A DNA stretch of 64,000 nt from Notospermus geniculatus (GCA_002633025.1 NMRB01001732.1:6484-70483), one strand, 5' to 3'; positions 16,201 through 26,800 are shown, numbered from the stretch's first letter. Made by a program: numbers and translations. Notes: generated from the sequence alone by a model not told the origin.

Positions 16201-19200
16201 GAAGACGTACCCAGGGGAAGAAATCAAGGTTTGTTATGAAATTAAACTTTCCAAGAAACTGATTTACTAGAAACTTGAAGTATTAACATACGTTGTCAGG
16301 GCCTGTCATCCCGCCCTATGAATACACTCCCTTCATGGAATGTTTTTCAGGGCACAACAAACTCCAAGTCCAGCTCTTCCAGCCTGTCACGTTTTTAATA
16401 TGACTTCCATTCTCTTTACAGCAAGATATTTTCAACAACAGGATCCCATACTGTCGGAACAGACGTTCTTGCCCAGGGGTGATAAAGCCCGATATCATAT
16501 TTTTTGGCGAGGACCTTCCTCGACGGTTCTGGTACTACCTACGAGATTTTCCCCAAGCTGACTTATTGCTAGTGATGGGCACATCTTTAGAGGTAAGGGA
16601 ATGTTCATGTTTGTTGTCTCCATGATCACATCGGTTTGTCAGCGACGTTATCAACAATTTGTAAGACTTGCATCGGTTGCCTTTTGTGCTGCATTTTGCC
16701 CTATGCCTGGTTGTCCTGGTAGACATTGGACCTTGACAGCGCTCCTCTGTGTGAGAGTTTTCTCATGCGAGCTGGTTCTCAATGGACCAAGCACCATTGT
16801 TGGTTTCATTACAACCTATGCTAAGAGTAAGACAATGATGCAAACGACTGCCCAAAGTTTTCAATGACTGGGAGAGCCAACCTGACACAAGAAAGTCACA
16901 TTTATTGTAGTGTGTGGTACTGTTACAGTAGTTTTTATTGTGTGAAAAACTTGAGCAGCTCGGCCTTTACATCTAGTTTGGGGTGTAGTACTACAGCAGT
17001 CTTTACTGTGTGATAAACATGACAAAGTTTTAGTGCAAATTTATGTTGTGTAAATTCCCGCAACGTGGTACTTGTTTATTTGTTTGGTGTGAAAATCCAA
17101 AATGTTTTCGATAACATTCCTTTGTTGATGTTTTTCAGGTGGAACCATTCGCTGGAATTGTTGACTGCACCCGTTATAATGTTCCTCGTGTCTTGCTCAA
17201 TATGAAAGCAGTCGGTCCGTTTAAAAATAAGAAAAGGTCAAATGATGTTGTTGCATTGGGTATGTACACTGACACCACCCATCAGTTTTAAAAAATGTTG
17301 TATAATGTAATGAAACATAACCATTGTTCCTACTGGCCCAACTAGTGGGACATGTCTCTTTAGCTCAGGTGGTAGAGTGTTGGTCTAAGAAGGAGAAAAG
17401 GTCCCCAGTTCAAATTTTAGTGTGGTCTTCATTTCTGTACTTAAAACCACAACAAAAAAAGTTGAAAATCCAGCACCGTACATGCTTTTGTGTCTCTAAT
17501 ACCCAAAAGTTGTTATCAACCAGATTTTAGCAGTCATGCCTAGTTTGGAATGGAAACCAGTCTTTGCCCTCAGCTGGGAGGTTATATGTACCCTAAGCCA
17601 AGGCTATTGGTTCTCATCCCAGATGTGAAATCCTCTTATCCCAGTTTGATGATCAGTACAGTCAGATTTGTTCTCGATCTGTTTGGGCCTGCAGCAAGGT
17701 GTGGCAGTTTCAGAAGGGTTTCAATAAAGAAAACCATGAAGTCTTAACAATTCTTAAGCTACTGGAAATATCTTGCATTTTAGGTGACCTGGTAGAAAGT
17801 GTTCAACGTTTTGCCAACATTCTTGGCTGGAAGCGAGAAATGGATGATCTCATTCTCACCGAGAGTGAAAAACTTCCAAAGGTGAGTGATTGTTGTCTAC
17901 TTCATGTGTGTACATACGTTTGATATGGTCCTTGCATTGTTGATTAATTGCTACTTCCTGGCCTAGCAGACATTACTTGTGTTTGGTCTGTTTTAAGGCG
18001 GGATCGCTCTAACGTGACCTGAAAGAATAAGTGTTTCCAGTGACTGCCTTTTGAGGCGAGCTGTTTTCTTTGGGCCCCTCGTGAACAATAGATTTCTATT
18101 GTTCACGAGGGGCCCAAAGAAAACAGCTCGCCTCAAAAGGCAGTCACTGTGTTTCTCCGGGTGCTCTGGTGTCCTCCACATTTCATAACGGTCATCCAAT
18201 AATGTTCTCTTAAGAGCTAATAAAGAGCCAAGTTAGACCTCATGGCGCTTGACTTAATATTCAAAAAAGCATTAACATCATTATCTGAAAGGACAGCTGG
18301 GCCCAAATCCATAAAACCTTGCTAGCTTAGTTGGTTGCCAGTTGTGTACATCGGCCTGTACAAACTGGGCACTTTAGCAGGCAACTAAGCCTGGCAAGGT
18401 TATGGATTTGGGCCCTGGTGTTGGAGGCATCGGCCTTTAAGAAGTACCTGAGTGTGGAATCCACTTACTTTTGGAAGAATAACTTGTCATTCACTGTTAC
18501 CAGCACATTCTATTGACCAGTTATCTTGTTCTTGTCACCAGTTTGCTCACCGATCGGCTGCTGCCGACACATCAGTAACTAAGACTGGATCCACTGACTG
18601 CACAAACAGGTGTGGTGTGATTGGTTTGACACTCATGTTTGTTAACTCTGTAAAATGCACCTTTTAACATATCTTTCCTCTGTGTAGCTCATAGCTGCCT
18701 GTACGAATAGAGCCGCTTCCTTCGTGACAGGTGATTCGTAAAGAAAAAAGTGGTAGAAATGATGCACTTTCTTCAAGTGCCACATCTGTCTGCCCCCGAA
18801 ACTATCCATTGAGATAAATAAGCAGGAATTTGACGTGACTCTTATTCTTCCTTTAACCAAATCATGACTTCATAAACCGGAAATGGTGGAAAACTTATGG
18901 GTTGATCATAGATTAGAGACAGACCATTGGTTACTCATCTCACTCTCATACGTATGGTGAATCTGAACTGAATCTGGTCTGTATCCAGGTTTCTTTCACA
19001 TGTTAGAGCTTGGTAGAGTAAATAAGATAGAACTAAAATCTCTAAAGTATGTGTAGAACCATAGAACTGACTCAAAATCATGGCCTTTTCCTACAACCTT
19101 TCTATACCTACAAGATCCATGATTCCGGTTGACCATGCTCTCATCTCCAAAATTTGCTCAAAATCAGGCCAAGAAAGTATGGTTTGTGCCAAATTTTGGT

Positions 19201-20335
19201 CTGTTGGCAGATGATATTGGAGTATTTTGGATAGAACGTGTAGAATTAGCAATTGGTAGATTGTTTGAAGAGACTTATGACTTCCACACCCACCTGATCA
19301 CACCAATTAGAAAACTTAGTAGCTGAAAAATCACTCCTTATTCCTTGCAATTTTGGTTGAAAATTCTTTCCTTTGTGTCTCTCTTATCATAATCATGACA
19401 TTTAGTGTGCATGCTATTCCAGTAACTCTCCCTATCCTGAGAACGAGTGATCAGGTTTTTACCGGAACTCATAGCAGATTCGTGTCGTTTGTATGTGTGA
19501 AGAGCCGAGAAAATCGAATTGGGATAATGAAGTCAAAGCATGATAAGAAATAAAACATAGCTGAAAACTCTGTAGTTAGTAGACGTCTGGTTCATCGCTT
19601 GGCCCATAAGGCATGATATCTGCTGCGTCTGAAAATCTGCTGTGTAAATATCGAATTGGGATAATGAAGTCAAAGCATGATAAGAAATAAAACATAGCTG
19701 AAAACTCTGTAGTTAGTAGACGTCTGGTTCATCGCTTGGCCCATAAGGCATGATATCTGCTGCGTCTGAAAATCTGCTGTGTAAATATCGAAAAAGGAAC
19801 GGTGGTTGAACACTGAGCTATATACAGAAAGCGTAATTTACATGTGGGGTTTTTCTGTTTCTCGTTACAGTTTGGTGCCGATATCGCCTCCTCTGAAACT
19901 GCCAATGATACGAAAGGAGAAACCCCTTCATCTGTAACGGAAGATGGTGCTAGCAAGACTTCCGATGTAACGCTACCCTCGCGGACCAGTGGACTACCCC
20001 CGACAGGAAAATCAGGGAACTCCCAGAATGGCCCAAGCCGGCAATATCACACATTCAGTGCTAGGGGACGCTTGCAAGCCCCCAAACCACCAATTGCTCT
20101 GTTCAGAGGAAAACAGACTGTACAAAAAGCAAGTGGCGATGTTAAAAATCACACAGGGGTTACGTTGCCAAGGTTGAACAAATATTCAACACAGCGTTAT
20201 AATGCATACCAGGATGCCTTGATACAGCTAAAACTGCGGCAGAGATATGGCCCAGCAACTCCATCAAGTTCCAGTTCGGAGGAGAGCAGTGAAGACTCTG
20301 AGGAGAGCTCGTCCGATTCGGATTCAGACGACTAG
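13297..20335 (+). CDS. SIRT3: NAD-dependent protein deacylase, SIRT3-like sirtuin
   Basis: Exons in phase: 13297-13312 (candidate, strong Kozak ACCACCATGC, MRAVDG), 13653-13842, 14064-14210, 15702-15937, 16128-16228, 16422-16592, 17139-17259, 17784-17881 and 19871-20335, about 514 residues. The sirtuin core shows GAGIS (105-109), [16 protein letters not shown] (188-192), the catalytic His in VEAHGTF (H209), KPDIIFFGE and GTSLEVEPF. These match SIRT3 more closely than SIRT2. The family removes acyl groups from lysines using NAD, and SIRT3 acts in mitochondria. The basic, Ser/Thr-rich N-terminus fits a targeting segment but is not a classical one. The zinc cysteines are spaced CX2C (217, 220) and then CX5C (241, 247). 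The last exon adds a ~155-residue extension ending in [18 protein letters not shown], which vertebrate SIRT3 lacks. The first exon is inferred only from phase and Kozak context. Confidence 0.92.
14480..14660. repeat. Dispersed foldback repeat, copy 1
   Basis: Contains GGCTCTCAGTGGCAATTCACC, a core ATTGTTGGTTTCCTTA and an end GCCAACTTTTATGAGGGAAAATCTCAC. Related copies lie at about 16738-16900 and 31980-32160. In the last of these the core is inverted relative to the ends, as expected if the element has inverted termini. It lies in the third sirtuin intron (14211-15701). Confidence 0.6.
16738..16900. repeat. Dispersed foldback repeat, copy 2
   Basis: GCTCCTCTGTGTGAGAGTTTTC at one end, the core ACCATTGTTGGTTTCATTAC, and GAGAGCCAACCTGACAC at the other. 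It is diverged from the copy at 14480-14660. It lies in the sirtuin intron 16593-17138. Confidence 0.55.
17345..17430 (+). repeat. tRNA-like SINE head
   Basis: TTTAGCTCAGGTGGTAGAGTG is a very good tRNA A-box region. The B box is weak (CAGTTCAAATTTTAG). This is a degenerate tRNA-derived repeat in a sirtuin intron. Confidence 0.5.
18038..18149. mobile_element. Perfect 112-bp palindrome (foldback element) with 6-bp flanking repeat
   Basis: Two 55-nt arms are exact reverse complements around a 2-nt centre (AATAGA-TT-TCTATT). The termini are CAGTGACTGCC and GGCAGTCACTG. The 6-bp sequence TGTTTC lies immediately on both sides (18032-18037 and 18150-18155), which looks like a target-site duplication. 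It lies in the last sirtuin intron. Confidence 0.85.
18299..18415. mobile_element. Short foldback element with GGGCCCAAATCCAT ends
   Basis: The left end is GGGCCCAAATCCATAAAACC, the right end is its near reverse complement, and the inner arms also pair imperfectly. About 117 bp with no coding capacity. It lies 150 bp from the perfect palindrome in the same sirtuin intron. Confidence 0.7.
18542..18667 (+). other. Possible alternative 3'-terminal sirtuin exon
   Basis: After a good acceptor (TTGTCACCAG) an open frame in phase with the exon ending at 17881 runs [16 protein letters not shown] and stops at about 18667. It starts with the same TTTG as the real last exon at 19871. Using its internal GT (after 18609) to join 19871 would shift the frame, so it can only be an alternative terminal exon, or not an exon at all. 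Confidence 0.25.
19513..19786. repeat. Two-copy tandem repeat, 137-bp unit
   Basis: The block beginning ATCGAATTGGGATAATGAAG at 19513 is repeated at 19650 with almost no difference, through TCTGCTGTGTAAAT. It ends about 85 bp before the last sirtuin exon, so the second copy is close to the acceptor region. Either a very recent duplication or an assembly artefact. Confidence 0.85.
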
Positions 20336-20667
20336 TTTTACTGCACTCCTATGTTGTGATCTTTTGGTTGCACATGTTTTTTTGCAACTTAGACTTCACC
20401 AATTTTAAATGGGCTGTACGAGTCCAATGAGTACATAAACTGTGATACAGAGTTAATGCATCGATGCCAGTGCCAGCACTGGAGTGATGGATGATAGGTG
20501 GCAGCACTCTACCAGGTACCAAGTGGCATTTTTGCAGTGCATTCTGTTGAAGCCTCCTTGGTTATTGCTATGGCTAATGAGGAAGAGACTTATTTAAGGT
20601 GTAATGTACTATTATAGTTCTCCACTGTATTTTAATTTATTTTTAGGGGTTTGTTGGGTACTTTGTA

Positions 20668-20673
20668 AATAAA
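20668..20673 (+). other. Polyadenylation signal, sirtuin gene
   Basis: AATAAA 333 bp after the sirtuin stop codon. A minus-strand AATAAA for CINP lies 140 bp further on, so the two convergent transcripts probably end close together or overlap slightly. Confidence 0.6.
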
Positions 20674-20812
20674 ATCTTATATTTATTCAAAATGCCCCAA
20701 TTCGTGATCTCTTCCGTGAGTCCAAGTGTGTAGAATAGTTACTTCTAAACAAAGGAGCAAAGGAAGGGGGGATAGGGAATGAGAATAAGATTGCTTATAT
20801 GAAAATCATCTA

Positions 20813-20818
20813 TTTATT
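20813..20818 (-). other. Polyadenylation signal, CINP
   Basis: TTTATT on the plus strand is AATAAA on the minus strand, 62 bp beyond the CINP stop codon. Confidence 0.6.
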
Positions 20819-20879
20819 GTAAAACATATTAGTAAATTTCAATGTATGAGGGCTATGGTGAAGTATCCAACTTCCGCTG

Positions 20880-23181
20880 TCATCTATGCCCTGTCTCTAC
20901 AAGACAACTTTCTAACAAGAATTCAGCATTGATATCAACATATGGTTGATGCACCCAAGAACTCGTATAAAACATCATCAAGTCCCTTTCAGCTGTGTGA
21001 GCCACATTCTCTATAATGGTCTTTCTAAGGTCTAACTCCTTCATGTACATGGCTGTCAAGCTGGCTGCAGTTTCATCTGTAAGAGAAATGGTCGTGATTT
21101 ACAAATTATACCTGCAGATATCGCATTCAGCGAAGTTCAGTTACTGGCAGGCCACCATTACGTTATTACCTGGCAATTCAGCAATTGACCAATTTAAAGC
21201 ACCACGGTATTGCAACTTTCCGTCGACAGCCGGCGCCACCGGCACCATGCTCCAATACTGTAGTTAAGCAGTTCGCCCCAGTGTTGGCGAATGTATGATT
21301 ACACTACAATGCACGTAGTAGCATGCGTAGTTTACCAAGTCGTCAATAGAGGTCTCCCTTAACGCGGGTACGTGTAACGCAGGATTGGGAAGCAATACTG
21401 TGGTCCTTTAATCAAGTCCCAATACTTACAAAACTGCACAGTTGGCCAAGTGAGAAAAAGAGGATTTTGTGACTCTGCCTGACCACTTTGGTGCAATTCC
21501 AAGTCATGAACTCCCTTCAAAGCACGACTGATGCTTTCCATCTTCTGCACAATTTTTTCCTGCAAAGATGAGAAGTATAAGAGTGGCTGGGTTGTATTCA
21601 GGTCATTGGTAAACAATATGATACCTGCAATCATACATGTATTTCGGTTGGCTTGTGAACAATGGGGAACCGGAGGAACTAACGTCACGACGTGGCGCTG
21701 TGAGCAGTGCGACCGAAGTTTCTTTTTTCTAACGTTGTTTCCATTTATTTCTGGTGTGAAAAGCACCCGTTTGTTTCGGTCGCCTGGCATTAAAATTTAC
21801 ACCATCTTGTAGCAGATGAAAATATCTGCATTTTGCGGTGCTTTTTTTCCTTAAAATGAAGAGATAGATGGCGATTATGGCAACGTCATTATCTCATTAT
21901 TCCTGTAGAAAATGTACAGCAGATTTTTTCATGACGCAACGTCAACACCTAAAACGACGTCAATGACGTCGTTTCGGTCGCACTGCTCGCAGCGCCGACC
22001 TGTCGGGATTTCCGGCACGCGGGTTCCTCATTAGAAAGGATCCTGATCCTTACCAAAGACTGGTAGACTTTCTCTAACTTTTCGCACAGGTTTTGAAGGT
22101 CTTCAGTGTGTTGTTGTCGCTCTGATGGCACATCTCCGGCTTCATCTTGAAACCTAAGATGATTTGAAATACGGGAATTATCAAGAGTTTCACATCATCG
22201 TAAAGCACTCCATAACACTGGCCAAAATTGTTCTCCACAAAAATTGAAATGGGAGCAAGCATTTTTGTCATCACTTGGGGTTATGTCATTTCCATTTTCG
22301 ACATTTTTCAAGCATATCTGATAGGCCTACTTACACAGTCTTGAGTTTTATATTCGCCACCAAACTTAAGATTTCCTGCCCTTTGCTGCTGATGGCATCC
22401 CACTTGCTGATACAGTTATGGAGGTCAGCACAACAATCCTTCACTTTCCGTGCTGGTCCTGTCAAATTACCAGCCTTTTTGGGTGTTTGACTCTGTGGTA
22501 CTGGAACAGATATCATTATGACTTGACTACAGAGAAATGAGTATCAACCAATATTTTATCAGCGAGCGATGAGTGCTGATGTACCTAGTGTTGGGTGTGA
22601 GAGGTGGAAGGTCATGTTTTTATCGGACTAAAATGCACCAGTGACCTGCTGCAGGAGAGGTGCGAGACAGTGGCAAAATTTGAGTGGGAAGCTACTTCTA
22701 GGTTTCATGAGACCTGAGGCCAATCGAATTCATTACTGAGAGAACCTCCACTTTTAGCACACTTTTGGACCAAGAACTGTACTGAGTCAGCAACCTCTGA
22801 AAGGTTGAGGGATGCCTGGATTAGGCCATATGTGTCCTCCAGATCAGATTTAAGGCTATGTCCCTATCGATTGGTAGCTGGCGTACCATTAGCCCCAATG
22901 AACTGCTCCTCTACAGCCTCCAGTCCACTCTGACCACACGTCTTTGAAGATCCACCAAGAACTGTACTGAGTCAGCAACCTCTGAAAGGTTGAGGGATGC
23001 CTGGATTAGGCCAGATGTGTCCTCCAGATGTATCACATTTAAGGCTATGTCCCTATCGATTGGTAGCTGGTGTACCATTAGCCCCAATGAACTGCTCCTC
23101 TACAGCCTCCAGTCCACTCTGACCACACGTCTTTGAAGATCCTCTTTCACGTCCAGACCCTTTCTTTTTCTTGGCACTCAT
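20880..23181 (-). CDS. CINP: Cyclin-dependent kinase 2-interacting protein
   Basis: Minus-strand exons in transcript order: 23181-23129 (candidate start, MSAKKKKGSG), 22526-22335, 22153-22054, 21559-21430 and 21076-20880. Phases agree and give about 223 residues (human CINP 212). Matches to the family: TPKKAG...ARKVKDCCADLHNCISKW, NLCEKLEKVYQSL, the TKGICELE-like KGVHDLE, PLFLTWPTVQFYE, and the C-terminus SSWVHQPYV...ESCLVETGHR. CINP links CDK2 and CDC7 at replication origins and binds ATRIP in the ATR checkpoint. It is also a partner of SPATA5-type AAA proteins in ribosome maturation. The protein is mostly helical with a coiled-coil middle. The first exon has a weak donor (GTGTGG), and translation could instead start at the Met at 22516. 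The core exons are secure. Confidence 0.88.
21672..22030. mobile_element. Foldback element in a CINP intron
   Basis: CGCTGTGAGCAGTGCGACCGAAG (about 21696-21718) is the near inverse of CTTCGGTCGCACTGCTCGCAGCG-like sequence at about 21972-21994. GAGGAAC and its inverse GTTCCTC mark the outer ends. No coding capacity. The right end is only about 25 bp from the CINP exon donor at 22053. Confidence 0.65.
22769..23142. repeat. Two-copy tandem repeat (~185 bp) overlapping the CINP first exon-intron border
   Basis: ACCAAGAACTGTACTGAGTC starts at 22769 and again at 22954. Each unit ends with ACACGTCTTTGAAGATCC. The second copy has a small insertion (GATGTATCACATTT against GATCAGATTT). The unit ends inside the candidate CINP first exon, so its weak donor site is duplicated as well. 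Read on the minus strand, the unit has coding-like stretches interrupted by a TAG shared by both copies. Confidence 0.8.
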
Positions 23182-23746
23182 CCTCGATCAAACCTGCAAT
23201 TGAAAGTGAAGTTATAGACATATCGGTATCGGTACCATACCCATCGCTCTGACAACCCATTAAGGGCGGGACATAATATATCCAGGATATCTCTCCCGTT
23301 TACACCACTGTTGGGCTGATGCATTTTTTTTGGTAAACCCTGTAAAGTTCTGCACATACATTGTATATTCTTCTGGTGGTATCCTCATGATCCCATGGCG
23401 ACGCCGTGAAAATTGGTGATCTGTGGCCTGTGCAATCCTTGATAAACCTTTAATAGAATGAACTGCGTTTGTTACGCTTTATTACAATGTTTACGGTGCA
23501 CTAGTCACTTTTGGGACGGAGAAATTTGACTCTAACTCAGTGAAGACTATAACATCACTTCAGTTCCATATCCTGCCACTAGAGTGCACCACCTCCCACA
23601 TGAGGATGGCTGAAACGGAGACGGCGGAGACGGTTCGTATCCTGCTAGTTTGTACACGAAAAGAAAAAAAAAATCGGCGACAGCGCGACACACATGACAC
23701 AAGTCAGCATATAGTTCATGAGTTGTCATTCGTTTTTCCTGCCAAA
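23182..23746. promoter_or_regulatory. Likely bidirectional promoter, CINP / DNAJC25
   Basis: The candidate CINP start (minus) and the first DNAJC25 start (plus) are only 565 bp apart and face away from each other. No TATA box is obvious. The right part (about 23522 onward) is repeated upstream of the second DNAJC25 first exon. Confidence 0.5.
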
Positions 23747-23892
23747 ATGATCGTTTACAGACTCATTTCCTTTATTTTCCTAGCTTGTCTGTCATTTTCA
23801 CCTAGCTATGCTCAAGTTGAGGGTATTTATTGTGGCAAAGATAACTGTTACGATGGTAAGTGTATCTGTCAGCGCAACCGACCGGCATGCAT
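23522..23892. repeat. Segment duplication, copy 1 (DNAJC25 first exon and 5' flank)
   Basis: From AAATTTGACTCTAACTCAGTG through CAGCGCAACCGACCGGCATG this segment matches 24386-24741 nearly base for base. The copies differ by small indels (an extra CACATGACA-type stretch and an A-run length) and a few substitutions. In the coding part the only difference seen is CTG versus CTA, a synonymous change. Confidence 0.9.
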
Positions 23893-26800
23893 CAGTCTAC
23901 ACCATCACGCTAGGCCCACAGGCCTCTGTGAAGAAGTAGGGGGTTACATTTTTGTGGGACACACCGCAGATACCCTACACAATGCATTGGGTGTACAATG
24001 TACACCGCCGGGATGATAATAGTAGAGAAAGGCTGATCAACCGAAAAGACACCCACCTCTTTTTCATCAAAGTTATCCCATTTAGAATTTGCACAAGAGT
24101 CTCAAAACTGGTCATATGGTCCTTCAGTAATGTATTAACAAGATAATTTGGTTCGTATCAACAATATCCGAAAGTAATCCATCCAAAATGAACTTTGAAA
24201 ACCGTATCTCCTTTTCTCATCGAACGCGTCCCAGCCTATGTGGGTCGCACAAACTGGGTCGGGGATTCAGCCAATCAGAGTCGAGACGCAATGCATAGCA
24301 CTGTGGACTGTCTGGGACGCGTTCGATGAGAAAAGGAGATACGGTTTTCAAAGTTCGTTTTGGATGGATTACTGTCGGATATTGAAATTTGACTCTAACT
24401 CAGTGAAGACTATAACATCACTTCAGTTCCATATCCTGCCACTAGAGTGCACCACCTCCCACATGAGGATGGCTGAAACGGAGACAGCGGAGACGGTTCA
24501 GATCCTGCTAGTTTGTACACGAAAAGAAAAAAAATCGGCGACAGCGCGACACAAGTCAGCAAGTTCATGAGTTGTCATTCGTTTTTCCTGCCAAAATGAT
24601 CGTTTACAGACTCATTTCCTTTATTTTCCTAGCTTGTCTATCATTTTCACCTAGCTATGCTCAAGTTGAGGGTATTTATTGTGGCAAAGATAACTGTTAC
24701 GATGGTAAGTGTATCTGTCAGCGCAACCGACCGGCATGCATGGCATGCCTCCTGTCAACATCCTACATGCATGGATGCAATGCATGGTCAATGCATGCAT
24801 GCAATGCATGGCAGCATGTGCATGCATTGTCAGCATGACAGGTGGTGAATGAATGCATGACCATATGATGACAAGTGTGTGCTTTTTCACTTCATGCACA
24901 TATAAGTCCAGCACAGTTGGCGGCTAAATGTTTGAATCCCCGATTGGAGTGACATGACGTGCGTCGTACACGACGTAGGCCTAGGCCTACCCGCGACTCG
25001 TATGTCGTACGACGTAGGCTAGCTAGCCGTAGCTAGCCTTAGGCCTAGCCATAGGCCTAGCTGTGGCGTAGGGCCTAGGCCTACCTAGCTAGCTAGGCTA
25101 CTCTACGCCGCCAACAGAATCACATGTCAATAATGCGGGATTGCGGCTTCCGTCAGTCAGTCGACAACCTTTTTTATGAACACTGTCAGTGATCGGAGAT
25201 TCTAAACTTTAGCCTAAACTTGTTCCCTCAGGAGGCAATCCTGAGGAAAGGCTCGTCAGAGTCGGAATAGGCTACTAGGCCTAACCTTAGACATACTGGC
25301 GGCGAACGACACTCGACTCGCCAGCTCGCTGTGGCCTAGGCCGAGCCTAACATAGCCCAGCGTGGCCCAGAACATTTGTTCACTGTGTTGCCATCTCTTT
25401 TTCAGTCTTGGGGGTGACGAGAGATCATGTTAAGGTATGTATTTTTGATATTATCAATGATGCTCAATTTGAAGATAATCTATCGATGTCTTAGATGTCC
25501 ACTGTTTCCATCCATAATTCAGTAATAGAACCAATAAGTTTTGACATTTGACTATCAGAACATGCTGGATGAGGCACTAAAATCTGATGCACCATCCGAG
25601 GCACACTGATATCATTTTTTTTCATAAGATGATCTTTTGATACAAAGACAAAGTAGAATAATCTCCAGGCAAAATTAATAGATTTACAGGATTGGTGTCA
25701 ATTACTGCCTGTGAAGATGAAGACCATCATAGCTGGGTTAAAATGAAATATCCAGTTCATGATTGGGCATGTAAAATGTAACTTATAGGCTTGCAGTTAA
25801 TGGCGCTCTGTTTAAACAAACATTTAGCAAACTACAGCCACATGTGCTATGGATCTTGTGCATTTCGCATTTGCCTGTGGGCATGGCTTGTGAGATGTGA
25901 CAGATATTGAGGCACTGTGTGCATTACAGATAAACGCGGATTGCATGAAATATTCATGAAGGCAAATCATGTTTGAAATGAACATGCATTGACATTGAAT
26001 GAAATGAGTGTGAAGTTTGATCTGCGGAGACCTGACTGGGGAAGGAAGGGAATAGAATAGTGTAACTTGCACAAATGCCCCGAAGTTTACATTTCCGTGT
26101 GTACAGATATCATATTCCAGCAATGGGATTTAGAGCCACTTAGAAAAATGATCATTGTTCACCTTGACATTGTAAACAAAGGTGGTTGGCTGATGATTTC
26201 ATGAATAGAATTGAAGTGGTTTTTAATTGCAGCGAATGGGATATTTAGAGGATGTGGATGTTAAACTTCCCTGAGGTTACATATGTAATAAGTGACTGAT
26301 ATTTTCAACATTCTCAAACTCTGTAATTTCAGGCAGACATCACAAGGGCCTACAGAAAACTAGCAAGAAAATGGCATCCAGACAGACATAAAACAAAGGA
26401 AGCCAAAGAAGAAGCTGCATTGAAATTCCAGACTATAGCCACAGCCTATGAGGTACGGTGCAAATGTAATGTTTCTGCTAAAGATTTAGCAGGGTGCAGC
26501 ACCCTTTCTCACTAGGTGGCACCCTGGTGCCACTGTGACCCCCGAAATGTTCCCTGTCCCATAAAAAATGCCCTTTTGGCCCAAAGTAGCACCCTGCCCT
26601 TTTTTGCCGCAGCTAAAATGGCTTCCCCTTTTCAAATCCTTGCTGAAATGCTAAAATGTACTAGCTCTTGGTAAATGTGACATACCGTTGACAATGTTTG
26701 ATATTCATGTTTGACAGCTGCTGGTGTGCTATCAAAACATCTGTTGACTTTGCCATTCAATACGAACTGTTGGGAATTAATCTTTTTCTATGCAGTACGT

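Noticed and set aside
23540-24016. 158-codon frame starting [12 protein letters not shown]
   Set aside because: It runs through the 5' flank, the real DNAJC25 start at 23747, the donor and into the intron. The family start is the later Met followed by the signal peptide.
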